Of a stretch of 40,765 bases of DNA, positions 34,642-40,765 are shown in pieces. Where the stretch lies: the NCBI GenBank assembly GCA_031392945.1, contig JANMVT010000069.1, forward strand, positions 1 to 40,765, given 5' to 3'. A program made the position numbers and the translations under genes. The stretch is from JANYCG01 sp031392945. GTDB taxonomy: Bacteria; Pseudomonadota; Gammaproteobacteria; Burkholderiales; Burkholderiaceae_C. The number at the start of each line of letters is the position of its first letter. Position 1 is the first letter of the stretch. The notes beneath the pieces were generated by a model that did not search any database, was not told where the DNA came from, and was given only the letters and a program-made list of their open reading frames with translations.

Positions 34642-36138
34642 TCAATTGTTCTTCATGGACCAGTCCAGCATGGCGTCGATGGCCGGCCGGGCGGCGTTGG
34701 CAGCCGGGTGGTTGATGATCATCACCAGCACCAGGCGCCGTCCGCTGGATGCCAGCACATAACCGGCCACGCCCACGACATCACGCAAGGAGCCGGTCTT
34801 CAAATGTGCGCTGCCCTGCGCCCTGGAGCGGTTGCGCCTGAGCGTGCCGTCCACCCCGGTGATGGGCAGGGACGACATCAGCTCGGGCATCAGGGGCGAG
34901 GCATAGGCGGCTTGCAGCAGGCCGGACAAGGCCTGCGCCGTGATGCGCTCGTCGCGCGACAGGCCTGAGCCGTTGTCCAGCGTCGGCGCGTCGTCAGTTC
35001 CGATGGCATTGCGCCACCAGCGCCGCACCACCTCGCGCGAGGCGGCCAGCGTGGCGGCCTCGCCTGCCAGGGCCGGCGGGCGCGCGGCGCCGGGTTGGGC
35101 GCCCGCCAACTGCGCCCTGGCCTGCAGGCTCAAGGTCAAAAACAACTGCTGTGCCATCACGTTGTTGCTGTATTTGTTGATGTCGCGGATCACCTCGGGC
35201 AATGCAGGCGAACTCACTTCAAAGGCCGGTTTCATGGCGGCGCCCTGGGGCGCTGGCACGCGGCCCTCGCGCACGGTGCCGGCCAGTTTGCCGCCCATCT
35301 CGCGCCACATGCCTTCGACCGCGCGCGCCGCATAGGTCTTGGGGTCGGCGTACGCGACAGCCCAGACTTTCTCGCCGCAACTCGCCGGGTAGGCGCCGCC
35401 AAAACGGATGGCGGCCGGGTCGCTGAAATCGGCCTTCAGGGCGCTGCGGTAATCCGCGCAATCGCCGCCGGACAGGGCCACGCTGCTTTGCATTTGCACG
35501 CCGGCCAGAGGCGGCTCAAACTGCACCTGGGCGGTGTTGGCCGTGCGATCCGGCACAAAACTCATCACCACCGATTTGAAGTTGATCAGCAGGGCGTCCG
35601 GCGCGGCGTTGTAGGGGCGAAGGGCCTCGCCGTCAAACGCCGCCGGGTCGGTTTCCAGCGTCTCAAACGCGCTGCGGTCAAGCACGATGTCGCCGGCGAT
35701 GGTTTTCACGCCCAGGCCCTGCACCCGGCGCAGCAGCAGCCACAGGCGCTCGGCCACCAGTTTGGGGTCGCCCTGGCCCTTGATGTACAGGTTGCCGAAC
35801 AAGCTGCCGTCGCGCACTGCGCCCTCCACAAACACCGGTGTGGTCCAGCTGAAGGCCGGGCCCAGCAAATCCAGCGCGGCGTAGGTGGTGACCAGCTTCA
35901 TGATCGACGCCGGGTTGACCGGCACATTGGCCCGGTGGCTCAGGCGCGCGGGCGCCTTGCCTTGGGCATCGGCCAGCAGCACGCTCACGGCCTCGAGCGG
36001 CACCCTGGCGCGGGCCAGGGCGGCCTCCACCTCGGCGGGCAAGCCCTGCGCCAAAGTGCTGCCACAGATTGCGCCGGACAAAGCGGCCAAGGCCCGGATA
36101 TTCAGAGCGCAGCGGGTGGATGCAGGCAACAGAGGCAT
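34642..36138 (-). CDS. dacB: D-alanyl-D-alanine carboxypeptidase/endopeptidase (PBP4 family)
   Basis: This 498-residue periplasmic S13 peptidase trims or cleaves peptidoglycan peptides. It has a signal peptide (cleavage near A-Q-G, 30-32), then the penicillin-binding triad: S78-I-M-K81, S324-N-N326 and K447-T-G449, all intact. The long insert between the first two motifs is typical of class C PBPs. The start at 36138 lacks a clear SD. It heads a two-gene unit with the GGDEF-EAL gene. Confidence 0.95.
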   Translation of the reverse strand: MPLLPASTRCALNIRALAALSGAICGSTLAQGLPAEVEAALARARVPLEAVSVLLADAQGKAPARLSHRANVPVNPASIMKLVTTYAALDLLGPAFSWTTPVFVEGAVRDGSLFGNLYIKGQGDPKLVAERLWLLLRRVQGLGVKTIAGDIVLDRSAFETLETDPAAFDGEALRPYNAAPDALLINFKSVVMSFVPDRTANTAQVQFEPPLAGVQMQSSVALSGGDCADYRSALKADFSDPAAIRFGGAYPASCGEKVWAVAYADPKTYAARAVEGMWREMGGKLAGTVREGRVPAPQGAAMKPAFEVSSPALPEVIRDINKYSNNVMAQQLFLTLSLQARAQLAGAQPGAARPPALAGEAATLAASREVVRRWWRNAIGTDDAPTLDNGSGLSRDERITAQALSGLLQAAYASPLMPELMSSLPITGVDGTLRRNRSRAQGSAHLKTGSLRDVVGVAGYVLASSGRRLVLVMIINHPAANAARPAIDAMLDWSMKNN

Positions 36139-36263
36139 GAAGGACTAGTCTACAGCCCTATGGCGCCGCGTTGCCGCGTGACATCTTGTTTCAAATGCTT
36201 TCCCGGCAGGGCGGCACTGGGTCACCTGTGGCATCATGACCGGGGCGCGTGGCGCAAAGCGGA

Positions 36264-36330
36264 ATGCTATATTAAAAATAGCTAACTACGCATATTCCAC
36301 GGGGAATAATGGCTTATTATATTGGAAAAT
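36264..36330. repeat. Long intergenic repeat copy B, containing 17-bp element copy 9
   Basis: It starts ATGCTATATTAAAAATAGC (17-mer at 36266-36282) and matches the copy after pgk. It ends 2 nt before the Bug gene start, so it forms that gene's leader and probably part of its promoter. The rest of the 194-bp dacB/Bug spacer shows nothing recognisable. Confidence 0.75.
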
Positions 36331-36332
36331 GA

Positions 36333-37343
36333 ATGAAATTTCTGGCGCAGGGCACCCGTGGGCTGTTGTTAAAAAACGCGCTTGTCCCGCTGCTGGCCGG
36401 CGTGTTGTGGATGCCCCACAGCCAGGCCCAAGTGAGCGGCGACAACTACCCCAACAAACCGATCCGCATGGTGGTGACCTTTCCGCCCGGTGGCAGTTCC
36501 GACGCCGTAGTCCGCCTGCTGTTGCCGCGCCTGGCGGACAAGCTGGGCCAGCCAATCGTGGTGGACAACCGCCCCGGCGCGGGCGGCAACATCGGCCTGA
36601 GCCTGGTCGCCAAGGCTGCACCCGACGGCTACACCCTGGGCGTGGGTGCTGCCGGCGGCCTGGCCGCCAATGTCAGCCTGTACCCGCAAATGCCCTTCGA
36701 CCCGGTGAAGGATTTCAAACCCGTCACGTTGCTGGCCAGCTCGCCCTTTGTGTTGGTGGCCAACCCTGGCATCTCGGCCAAAACCCTGCCCGAACTGATC
36801 GCCCATGCCAAAGCCGCGCCGGGCAAGTTCTCCATCGGGCATGGCGGCAACGGCACGGCCATGCACCTGTCGAGCCAGCTGCTGGCGCAACTGGCGGGCG
36901 TGCAGTTTGTCGAGGTGCCTTACCGCGGCAGCGGGCCTGCCACGCTGGACGCCCTGGCCGGCCAGGTGCCGCTGGCCATGGTGGACCTGGTGGCCGCATT
37001 GCCGCACATCAAGGCCGGCAAGCTGCTGGCGCTGGCTGTCACAGGCACGCAGCGCCAGCCCACGGTGCCCGACGTGCCCACCATGGCTGAGGCCGGCGTG
37101 CCGGGTTATGAGTCCACCGGCTGGTTCGGCCTGGTCGCCCCCGCAGGCACGCCTGCCAGCATTGTGGCCAGGCTCAACGCCGAAGTGGTGGCCGCGCTGG
37201 CCGACCCGGAGATCGCCCGCGCCATGCGCGCCCAGGGCGTGGAACCGGCGCCGACCAGGCCCGAAGAGTTTGAACGCTTCATCAAAAGCGAAACGCAAAA
37301 GTGGGCCAAGGTCATCAAGGCCTCGGGCACCAAGCTCGAATAG
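36333..37343 (+). CDS. Bug/TctC-family periplasmic solute-binding protein
   Basis: The 336-residue protein has a signal peptide (cleavage after S-Q-A-Q, about 33). Family landmarks follow: Y-P-N-K-P-I-R-M-V-V-T-F-P-P-G-G, D-N-R-P-G-A-G-G-N-I-G, P-D-G-Y-T-L, and V-P-Y-R-G-S-G-P-A. Bug proteins bind carboxylates and are greatly expanded in Burkholderiales; most are orphans without tctA/tctB nearby, as here. The monooxygenase 17 nt downstream suggests an aromatic or other carboxylate ligand, but that is inference. The SD is weak (GGA in a repeat-derived leader). Confidence 0.92.
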   Translation: MKFLAQGTRGLLLKNALVPLLAGVLWMPHSQAQVSGDNYPNKPIRMVVTFPPGGSSDAVVRLLLPRLADKLGQPIVVDNRPGAGGNIGLSLVAKAAPDGYTLGVGAAGGLAANVSLYPQMPFDPVKDFKPVTLLASSPFVLVANPGISAKTLPELIAHAKAAPGKFSIGHGGNGTAMHLSSQLLAQLAGVQFVEVPYRGSGPATLDALAGQVPLAMVDLVAALPHIKAGKLLALAVTGTQRQPTVPDVPTMAEAGVPGYESTGWFGLVAPAGTPASIVARLNAEVVAALADPEIARAMRAQGVEPAPTRPEEFERFIKSETQKWAKVIKASGTKLE

Positions 37344-37360
37344 ATGCCCGGCCTGCCGAA

Positions 37361-39049
37361 ATGACCCAAGCGCCTTCTGCAGACGTGTTGACCTGTGACG
37401 TATTGGTTGTCGGCGCCGGCCCGGTGGGGCTGACGCTGGCGATGGACCTGGCCTCGCGCGGCGTGCAGGTGGCCGTCGCCGAAATCCGCGCCTACGGCGA
37501 GCCGCCCAATGTCAAATGCAACCACGTGGCCGCGCGCACCATGGAGCAGTTTCGCCGCTTGGGCGTCGCGCAAAAACTGCGCGACGCGGGCCTGCCCGCC
37601 GACTACCCGAACGACGTGGTGTTTCGCACCAGCCTGACCGGCATCGAGTTCTCCCGCATCACTATCCCCTGCCGCCGGGACCGTTACACCGACACCAGCG
37701 GGCCGGACGGCTGGTGGCCGACGCCCGAACCCGCCCACCGCATCAACCAGATTTACCTGGAGCCGATCCTGCTGGCGCACACCGCCGGGCTGGCCGGCGT
37801 GACGTTGCTCAACCGCACCCAGGTCACGGCGTTTGAACAGGGCGATGAAGAGGTTGTCGCCACGGCGATGGATTTGACCAAGGGCACTGAGCGGCGCATC
37901 CGCGCGCAGTACCTGATCGGCTGCGACGGCGCCCGCTCCGAGGTGCGCCGCCAAATGGGCGCGAAGTTTGAAGGCACGGCCATCATCCAGCGCGTGCAGT
38001 CCACCTACATCCGCGCGTCGCAATTGATGGGCCGGGTCCAAGGCAAGGCGGCCTGGAGCTGTTATGTGATGAACCCCCGGCGCTGCGGCACGGTGTTTTC
38101 AATTGACGGCCATGACAACTGGTTGATCCACAACCACCTGAGCCCGGACGAGCCGGAGTTTGACTCGGTGGACCGCGACTGGAGCATCCGCCAGATCCTG
38201 GGGGTGGGGCCAGACTTCAAATACGAGGTGCTGAGCAAGGAGGACTGGGTAGGCCGCCGCCTGGTGGCCAACCGCTTCCGCAACGGCAGGGTGTTTCTGG
38301 CGGGCGACTCGGCCCACATCTGGATGCCTTATGCGGGTTACGGCATGAACGCCGGCATCGCCGACGCGCTCAACCTCTCGTGGCTGCTGGCGGCGCGTCT
38401 GCAAGGCTGGGGCGGCGAGCACATGCTCGACGCTTACGAGGCCGAGCGCCAGCCCATCACCGAGCAGGTGTCGCAGTTCGCCATGAACCACGCGCAGCAG
38501 ATGATCAAGATGAAGCGCGGCGTGCCGCACAACATCGAGGCCGAAGGCGCCGAGGGCGGCGCCGTGCGCGCCGACATGGGCCGCGCCGCCTACGACCTGA
38601 ACGTGCAGCAGTTTTGCGCGGGCGGCTTGAATTTTGGTTATTTCTACACCGGCTCGCCCATCATCGCGCACGGGACCGAGCCAGCGCCCGCCTACACCAT
38701 GGGTGGCTTCACGCCCAGCACGGTGCCAGGCTGCCGTGCACCGCATTTCTGGCTGGCCGATGGGCGCTCGCTCTACGACGCTTTCGGCCCGGGTTACACC
38801 CTGCTGCGACTGAGCGGGCTGGCAGACGCTCCCACCGAGGTGACGGCCCTGGTTGATGGCGCGCGGGCGCGCCAAATGCCCCTGGTCGTGTTGGACGTGC
38901 AAGCCGCCAACATTCCCGAGGCCTACACCCGTCAACTGGTGTTGTGCCGCGCGGACCAGCATGTGGTCTGGCGTGGTGACGCCTTGCCGCGCGAGCTGGA
39001 TCAACTGCTGGCCAAATTGTGTGGTGATGCTTCGATAATCCCCCCATGA
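37361..39049 (+). CDS. FAD-dependent aromatic-type monooxygenase
   Basis: The 562-residue flavoprotein belongs to the PheA/TfdB/MhpA group. It has the dinucleotide-binding V-V-G-A-G-P-V-G (16-23) and the FAD/NAD(P) motif I-G-C-D-G-A-R-S. The second FAD motif is A-G-D-S-A-H (D316) followed by G-Y-G-M-N-A-G-I-A-D-A. A C-terminal thioredoxin-like extension is typical of this group. It probably hydroxylates an aromatic compound; the substrate cannot be read from sequence. ATG 37361 gives the usual short N-terminus. Its stop overlaps tsaB by 4 nt (ATGA). Confidence 0.9.
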   Translation: MTQAPSADVLTCDVLVVGAGPVGLTLAMDLASRGVQVAVAEIRAYGEPPNVKCNHVAARTMEQFRRLGVAQKLRDAGLPADYPNDVVFRTSLTGIEFSRITIPCRRDRYTDTSGPDGWWPTPEPAHRINQIYLEPILLAHTAGLAGVTLLNRTQVTAFEQGDEEVVATAMDLTKGTERRIRAQYLIGCDGARSEVRRQMGAKFEGTAIIQRVQSTYIRASQLMGRVQGKAAWSCYVMNPRRCGTVFSIDGHDNWLIHNHLSPDEPEFDSVDRDWSIRQILGVGPDFKYEVLSKEDWVGRRLVANRFRNGRVFLAGDSAHIWMPYAGYGMNAGIADALNLSWLLAARLQGWGGEHMLDAYEAERQPITEQVSQFAMNHAQQMIKMKRGVPHNIEAEGAEGGAVRADMGRAAYDLNVQQFCAGGLNFGYFYTGSPIIAHGTEPAPAYTMGGFTPSTVPGCRAPHFWLADGRSLYDAFGPGYTLLRLSGLADAPTEVTALVDGARARQMPLVVLDVQAANIPEAYTRQLVLCRADQHVVWRGDALPRELDQLLAKLCGDASIIPP

Positions 39050-39789
39050 ACCTGCTCGCCTTCGACACCAGCACCGACACCCTCTCCATCGCCGTCCAGC
39101 GCGGCGCGGGTGACGGCGCCCAGGTCTGGCAACACACGGGCGCAGGCGGCGCGCAGGCCTCTGCCACCTTGATACCGGCCATACAAAGCCTGATGGCCCA
39201 GGCCGGTTTGCAATTTGAGCAACTGGCGGCCATCGCTTTCGGGCGGGGCCCGGGCTCGTTTACCGGCTTGCGCACGGCCTGCTCGGTGGCGCAGGGGCTG
39301 GCGTTTGGCGCGGGGGTGCCGGTGTTGCCGGTTGACTCTTTGCTGGCCGTCGCCGAAGAAGCCCGCGGCCGCCGTGACGCAGCCAGTGGCGCAGCGTCGA
39401 CGCACCTGCGCGTGCTCGCCATGCTGGACGCGCGCATGGACGAGTTGTACGCTGGATACTATGAATACAGTAGCGGACTATGGACTCAGCACGAGGGCTA
39501 CAGCCTGATTCGGCCCGAAGATTTGGCAAATGGGACATTTTTGCAGGCGACGCCGCCCGTGGCCGCCCTGATGGCTGGCAACGTGTTCGCGCCGTATGGC
39601 CCGCGCATCGCCCGTGCCGGTTTGGCCTGCATCGACGCCTTGCCGACCGCTGGCGCCATGCTGCGTTTGGCGCCGGCCCTGTTGGCCGCTGGCCACGCCG
39701 TGGCCCCAAATGAGGCCCTGCCGACCTACATTCGCGATAAAGTGGCCAAAACCACGCTGGAGCGGTTGGCTGAAAAGGCCGCCGCATGA
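39046..39789 (+). CDS. tsaB: tRNA threonylcarbamoyladenosine biosynthesis protein TsaB
   Basis: This 247-residue ASKHA-fold partner of TsaD and TsaE completes t6A modification with the TsaC product. It has L-L-A-F-D-T-S-T at the start and G-R-G-P-G-S-F-T-G-L-R near 65-75, both diagnostic. A 17-bp element encodes Y-Y-E-Y-S-S in the middle, where homologues vary. It overlaps the monooxygenase stop and lies 9 nt before rimI. Confidence 0.95.
   Translation: MNLLAFDTSTDTLSIAVQRGAGDGAQVWQHTGAGGAQASATLIPAIQSLMAQAGLQFEQLAAIAFGRGPGSFTGLRTACSVAQGLAFGAGVPVLPVDSLLAVAEEARGRRDAASGAASTHLRVLAMLDARMDELYAGYYEYSSGLWTQHEGYSLIRPEDLANGTFLQATPPVAALMAGNVFAPYGPRIARAGLACIDALPTAGAMLRLAPALLAAGHAVAPNEALPTYIRDKVAKTTLERLAEKAAA
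39458..39474. repeat. 17-bp AT-rich element, copy 10 (in tsaB)
   Basis: ACTATGAATACAGTAGC, one base off consensus at the first position and nearly identical to the fmt copy. Confidence 0.7.
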
Positions 39790-39798
39790 ATTGCCGCC

Positions 39799-40293
39799 AT
39801 GAGTGCCGTCCCCAAGCCCCTGACGTCCGTCAAGTCCCTTGAAGCCCGTTTTGAGCCTTTCCGCCTGGACCGCCCCGACCAACTCAAGGCGGTGCTTGGC
39901 GTGGAGCAACGCGCCTACGCGCATCCCTGGACTGCGGGCAATTTCAGCGACGCGTTGCAAAGCGGCTACCAGGCGCAGTTGTTGTTGGCCGACGAACTCT
40001 TGCTGGGTTATTTCATCGCCATGAAAGGGGTGGACGAGGTGCATCTGCTCAACATCACGGTTGCGCCCGAATGCCAGCGCCAGGGCTGGGCCTGGGTGAT
40101 GCTGGACGCGTTGGCCGTCTGGGCGCGCGGCCAGGCGGCGCAGTGCTTGTGGCTGGAGGTGCGTGTGGGCAACGAGCGCGCCATGCAGATCTACCAAAAC
40201 CACGGTTACCGGCGCGTCGGCCTGCGCAAAAACTATTACCCCAGCGGCAATGGGCAGTGTGAAGATGCCGTCGTCATGAGCCTGCGCCTCTGA
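39799..40293 (+). CDS. rimI: Ribosomal-protein-alanine acetyltransferase RimI
   Basis: This 164-residue GNAT enzyme classically acetylates the N-terminal Ala of ribosomal protein S18. The acetyl-CoA loop is V-A-P-E-C-Q-R-Q-G-W-A (Q/R-x-x-G-x-A/G), followed by L-E-V-R-V-G-N-E-R-A-M-Q-I-Y and G-Y-R-R-V-G-L-R-K-N-Y-Y. Adjacent tsaB-rimI is a common bacterial pairing. An N-terminal extension of about 17 residues is less conserved. Confidence 0.94.
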   Translation: MSAVPKPLTSVKSLEARFEPFRLDRPDQLKAVLGVEQRAYAHPWTAGNFSDALQSGYQAQLLLADELLLGYFIAMKGVDEVHLLNITVAPECQRQGWAWVMLDALAVWARGQAAQCLWLEVRVGNERAMQIYQNHGYRRVGLRKNYYPSGNGQCEDAVVMSLRL

Positions 40294-40316
40294 TTTCACT
40301 CTGCGAAAATCGACGC

Positions 40317-40765
40317 ATGAGCCTTGACCTAGACGACCGCCAGCGCGCCATGTTGCAGGAGATGGGTGTGCACGTCTGGTCGCCGCAGGTGCAAGTGGCC
40401 CAAATCAAGCCGGCCGTTGCCTTCGCACCGTCGCAAGCCGCCGCGTCGGGCGCAACAGCCGTATCAGCAGCGCGCTCCGGCAACTCGATTGCTCCTATAA
40501 AAGTAGCTGAAAATTCAATACCCACGAGTACTACAGCCCTTATTTCCTCCAATAACTTGGCCGAAGGCGTCGCCAGCATGGATTGGCCGGCGCTGCAACA
40601 GGCCGTGGCCGCCTGCACTGCCTGCAAACTTTGCGAGGGGCGCAAAAACACCGTGTTTGGCGTGGGCCAGCTGCCAGCCCAGGCGCATCTTGCGCCCCAG
40701 GTGGACTGGCTGCTGGTGGGTGAGGCGCCGGGCGAAAACGAGGATCGCATTGGCGAGCCCTTTGT
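40317..40765 (+). CDS. Uracil-DNA glycosylase, family 4, 3' end outside window
   Basis: The first 149 residues are visible. The first cysteines of the 4Fe-4S cluster occur in A-C-T-A-C-K-L-C-E-G-R near 100, and motif A G-E-A-P-G-E-N-E-D begins near 136, both typical of the family-4 UDG/phage SPO1 polymerase-N-related group that removes uracil from DNA. An N-terminal extension of about 95 residues precedes the domain. It includes an AT-rich stretch with a 17-bp element and a second, overlapping near-copy. tsaB-rimI-udg is a recurring order in betaproteobacteria. Confidence 0.92.
   Translation, partial: MSLDLDDRQRAMLQEMGVHVWSPQVQVAQIKPAVAFAPSQAAASGATAVSAARSGNSIAPIKVAENSIPTSTTALISSNNLAEGVASMDWPALQQAVAACTACKLCEGRKNTVFGVGQLPAQAHLAPQVDWLLVGEAPGENEDRIGEPF
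40491..40507. repeat. 17-bp AT-rich element, copy 11 (in the uracil-DNA glycosylase gene)
   Basis: GCTCCTATAAAAGTAGC; its last two bases begin a second near-copy, GCTGAAAATTCAATACC (40506-40522). This is the weakest match of the set. Confidence 0.5.

Overview
The window is GC-rich chromosomal DNA from a betaproteobacterium. Gene content and protein style (def-fmt, dprA-smg, yajC-secD-secF-DUF1631, pgk-pyk-fba-purC, tsaB-rimI-uracil-DNA glycosylase, a Bug/TctC binding protein) point to Burkholderiales, most likely Comamonadaceae of the Rhodoferax/Polaromonas type. The genus is inferred from gene content, not from a database match. No rRNA, tRNA or CRISPR array was seen.

Layout: (1) 1-4781 is the 3' part of a very large secreted or surface protein built from tandem DUF11-like beta-sandwich repeats, followed by SdrD-B-like modules. 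(2) 4800-5099 is a 300-bp internally deleted IS3-family remnant with both terminal repeats. (3) 5247-8870 is a fused indolepyruvate ferredoxin oxidoreductase. (4) 9042-14794 is yajC-secD-secF plus a DUF1631 protein. (5) 14816-17860, minus strand, is LysM protein-dprA-smg, divergent from def-fmt. (6) 19635-24587 is a lower-glycolysis/gluconeogenesis block, pgk-pyk-fba, with a minus-strand cupin gene between pyk and fba. (7) 24664-32714 holds purC, purE, purK and tsaC with accessory genes between them: vapBC directly before purC, a reverse-strand thioredoxin/TPR gene between purC and purE, and higBA plus a secreted caspase-like protein between purK and tsaC. (8) 32724-36138, minus strand, is dacB followed by a membrane GGDEF-EAL protein. 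(9) 36333-40765 is a Bug solute-binding protein and an FAD monooxygenase, overlapping tsaB, then rimI and a 3'-truncated family-4 uracil-DNA glycosylase.

How the genes work together: most are housekeeping (protein export, formyl-Met handling, central carbon, purine synthesis, t6A tRNA modification by both tsaC and tsaB, cell-wall hydrolysis). The accessory material sits in the joints between them and is often fused translationally to them: vapC/purC overlap by 4 nt and monooxygenase/tsaB overlap by 4 nt. A higB promoter lies across the purK stop codon and would give a leaderless mRNA.

The most unusual signal is not a gene. It is an AT-rich 17-bp element, consensus GCTAT-N7-(A/G)NAGC, bounded by inverted GCTA/TAGC ends. 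I count 11 copies between 8913 and 40507. Three are intergenic. Eight lie inside otherwise GC-rich genes (dprA twice, fmt, ybbN, purK, tsaC, tsaB and the uracil-DNA glycosylase) without breaking the reading frame. Two intergenic copies extend into a roughly 70-bp shared repeat.
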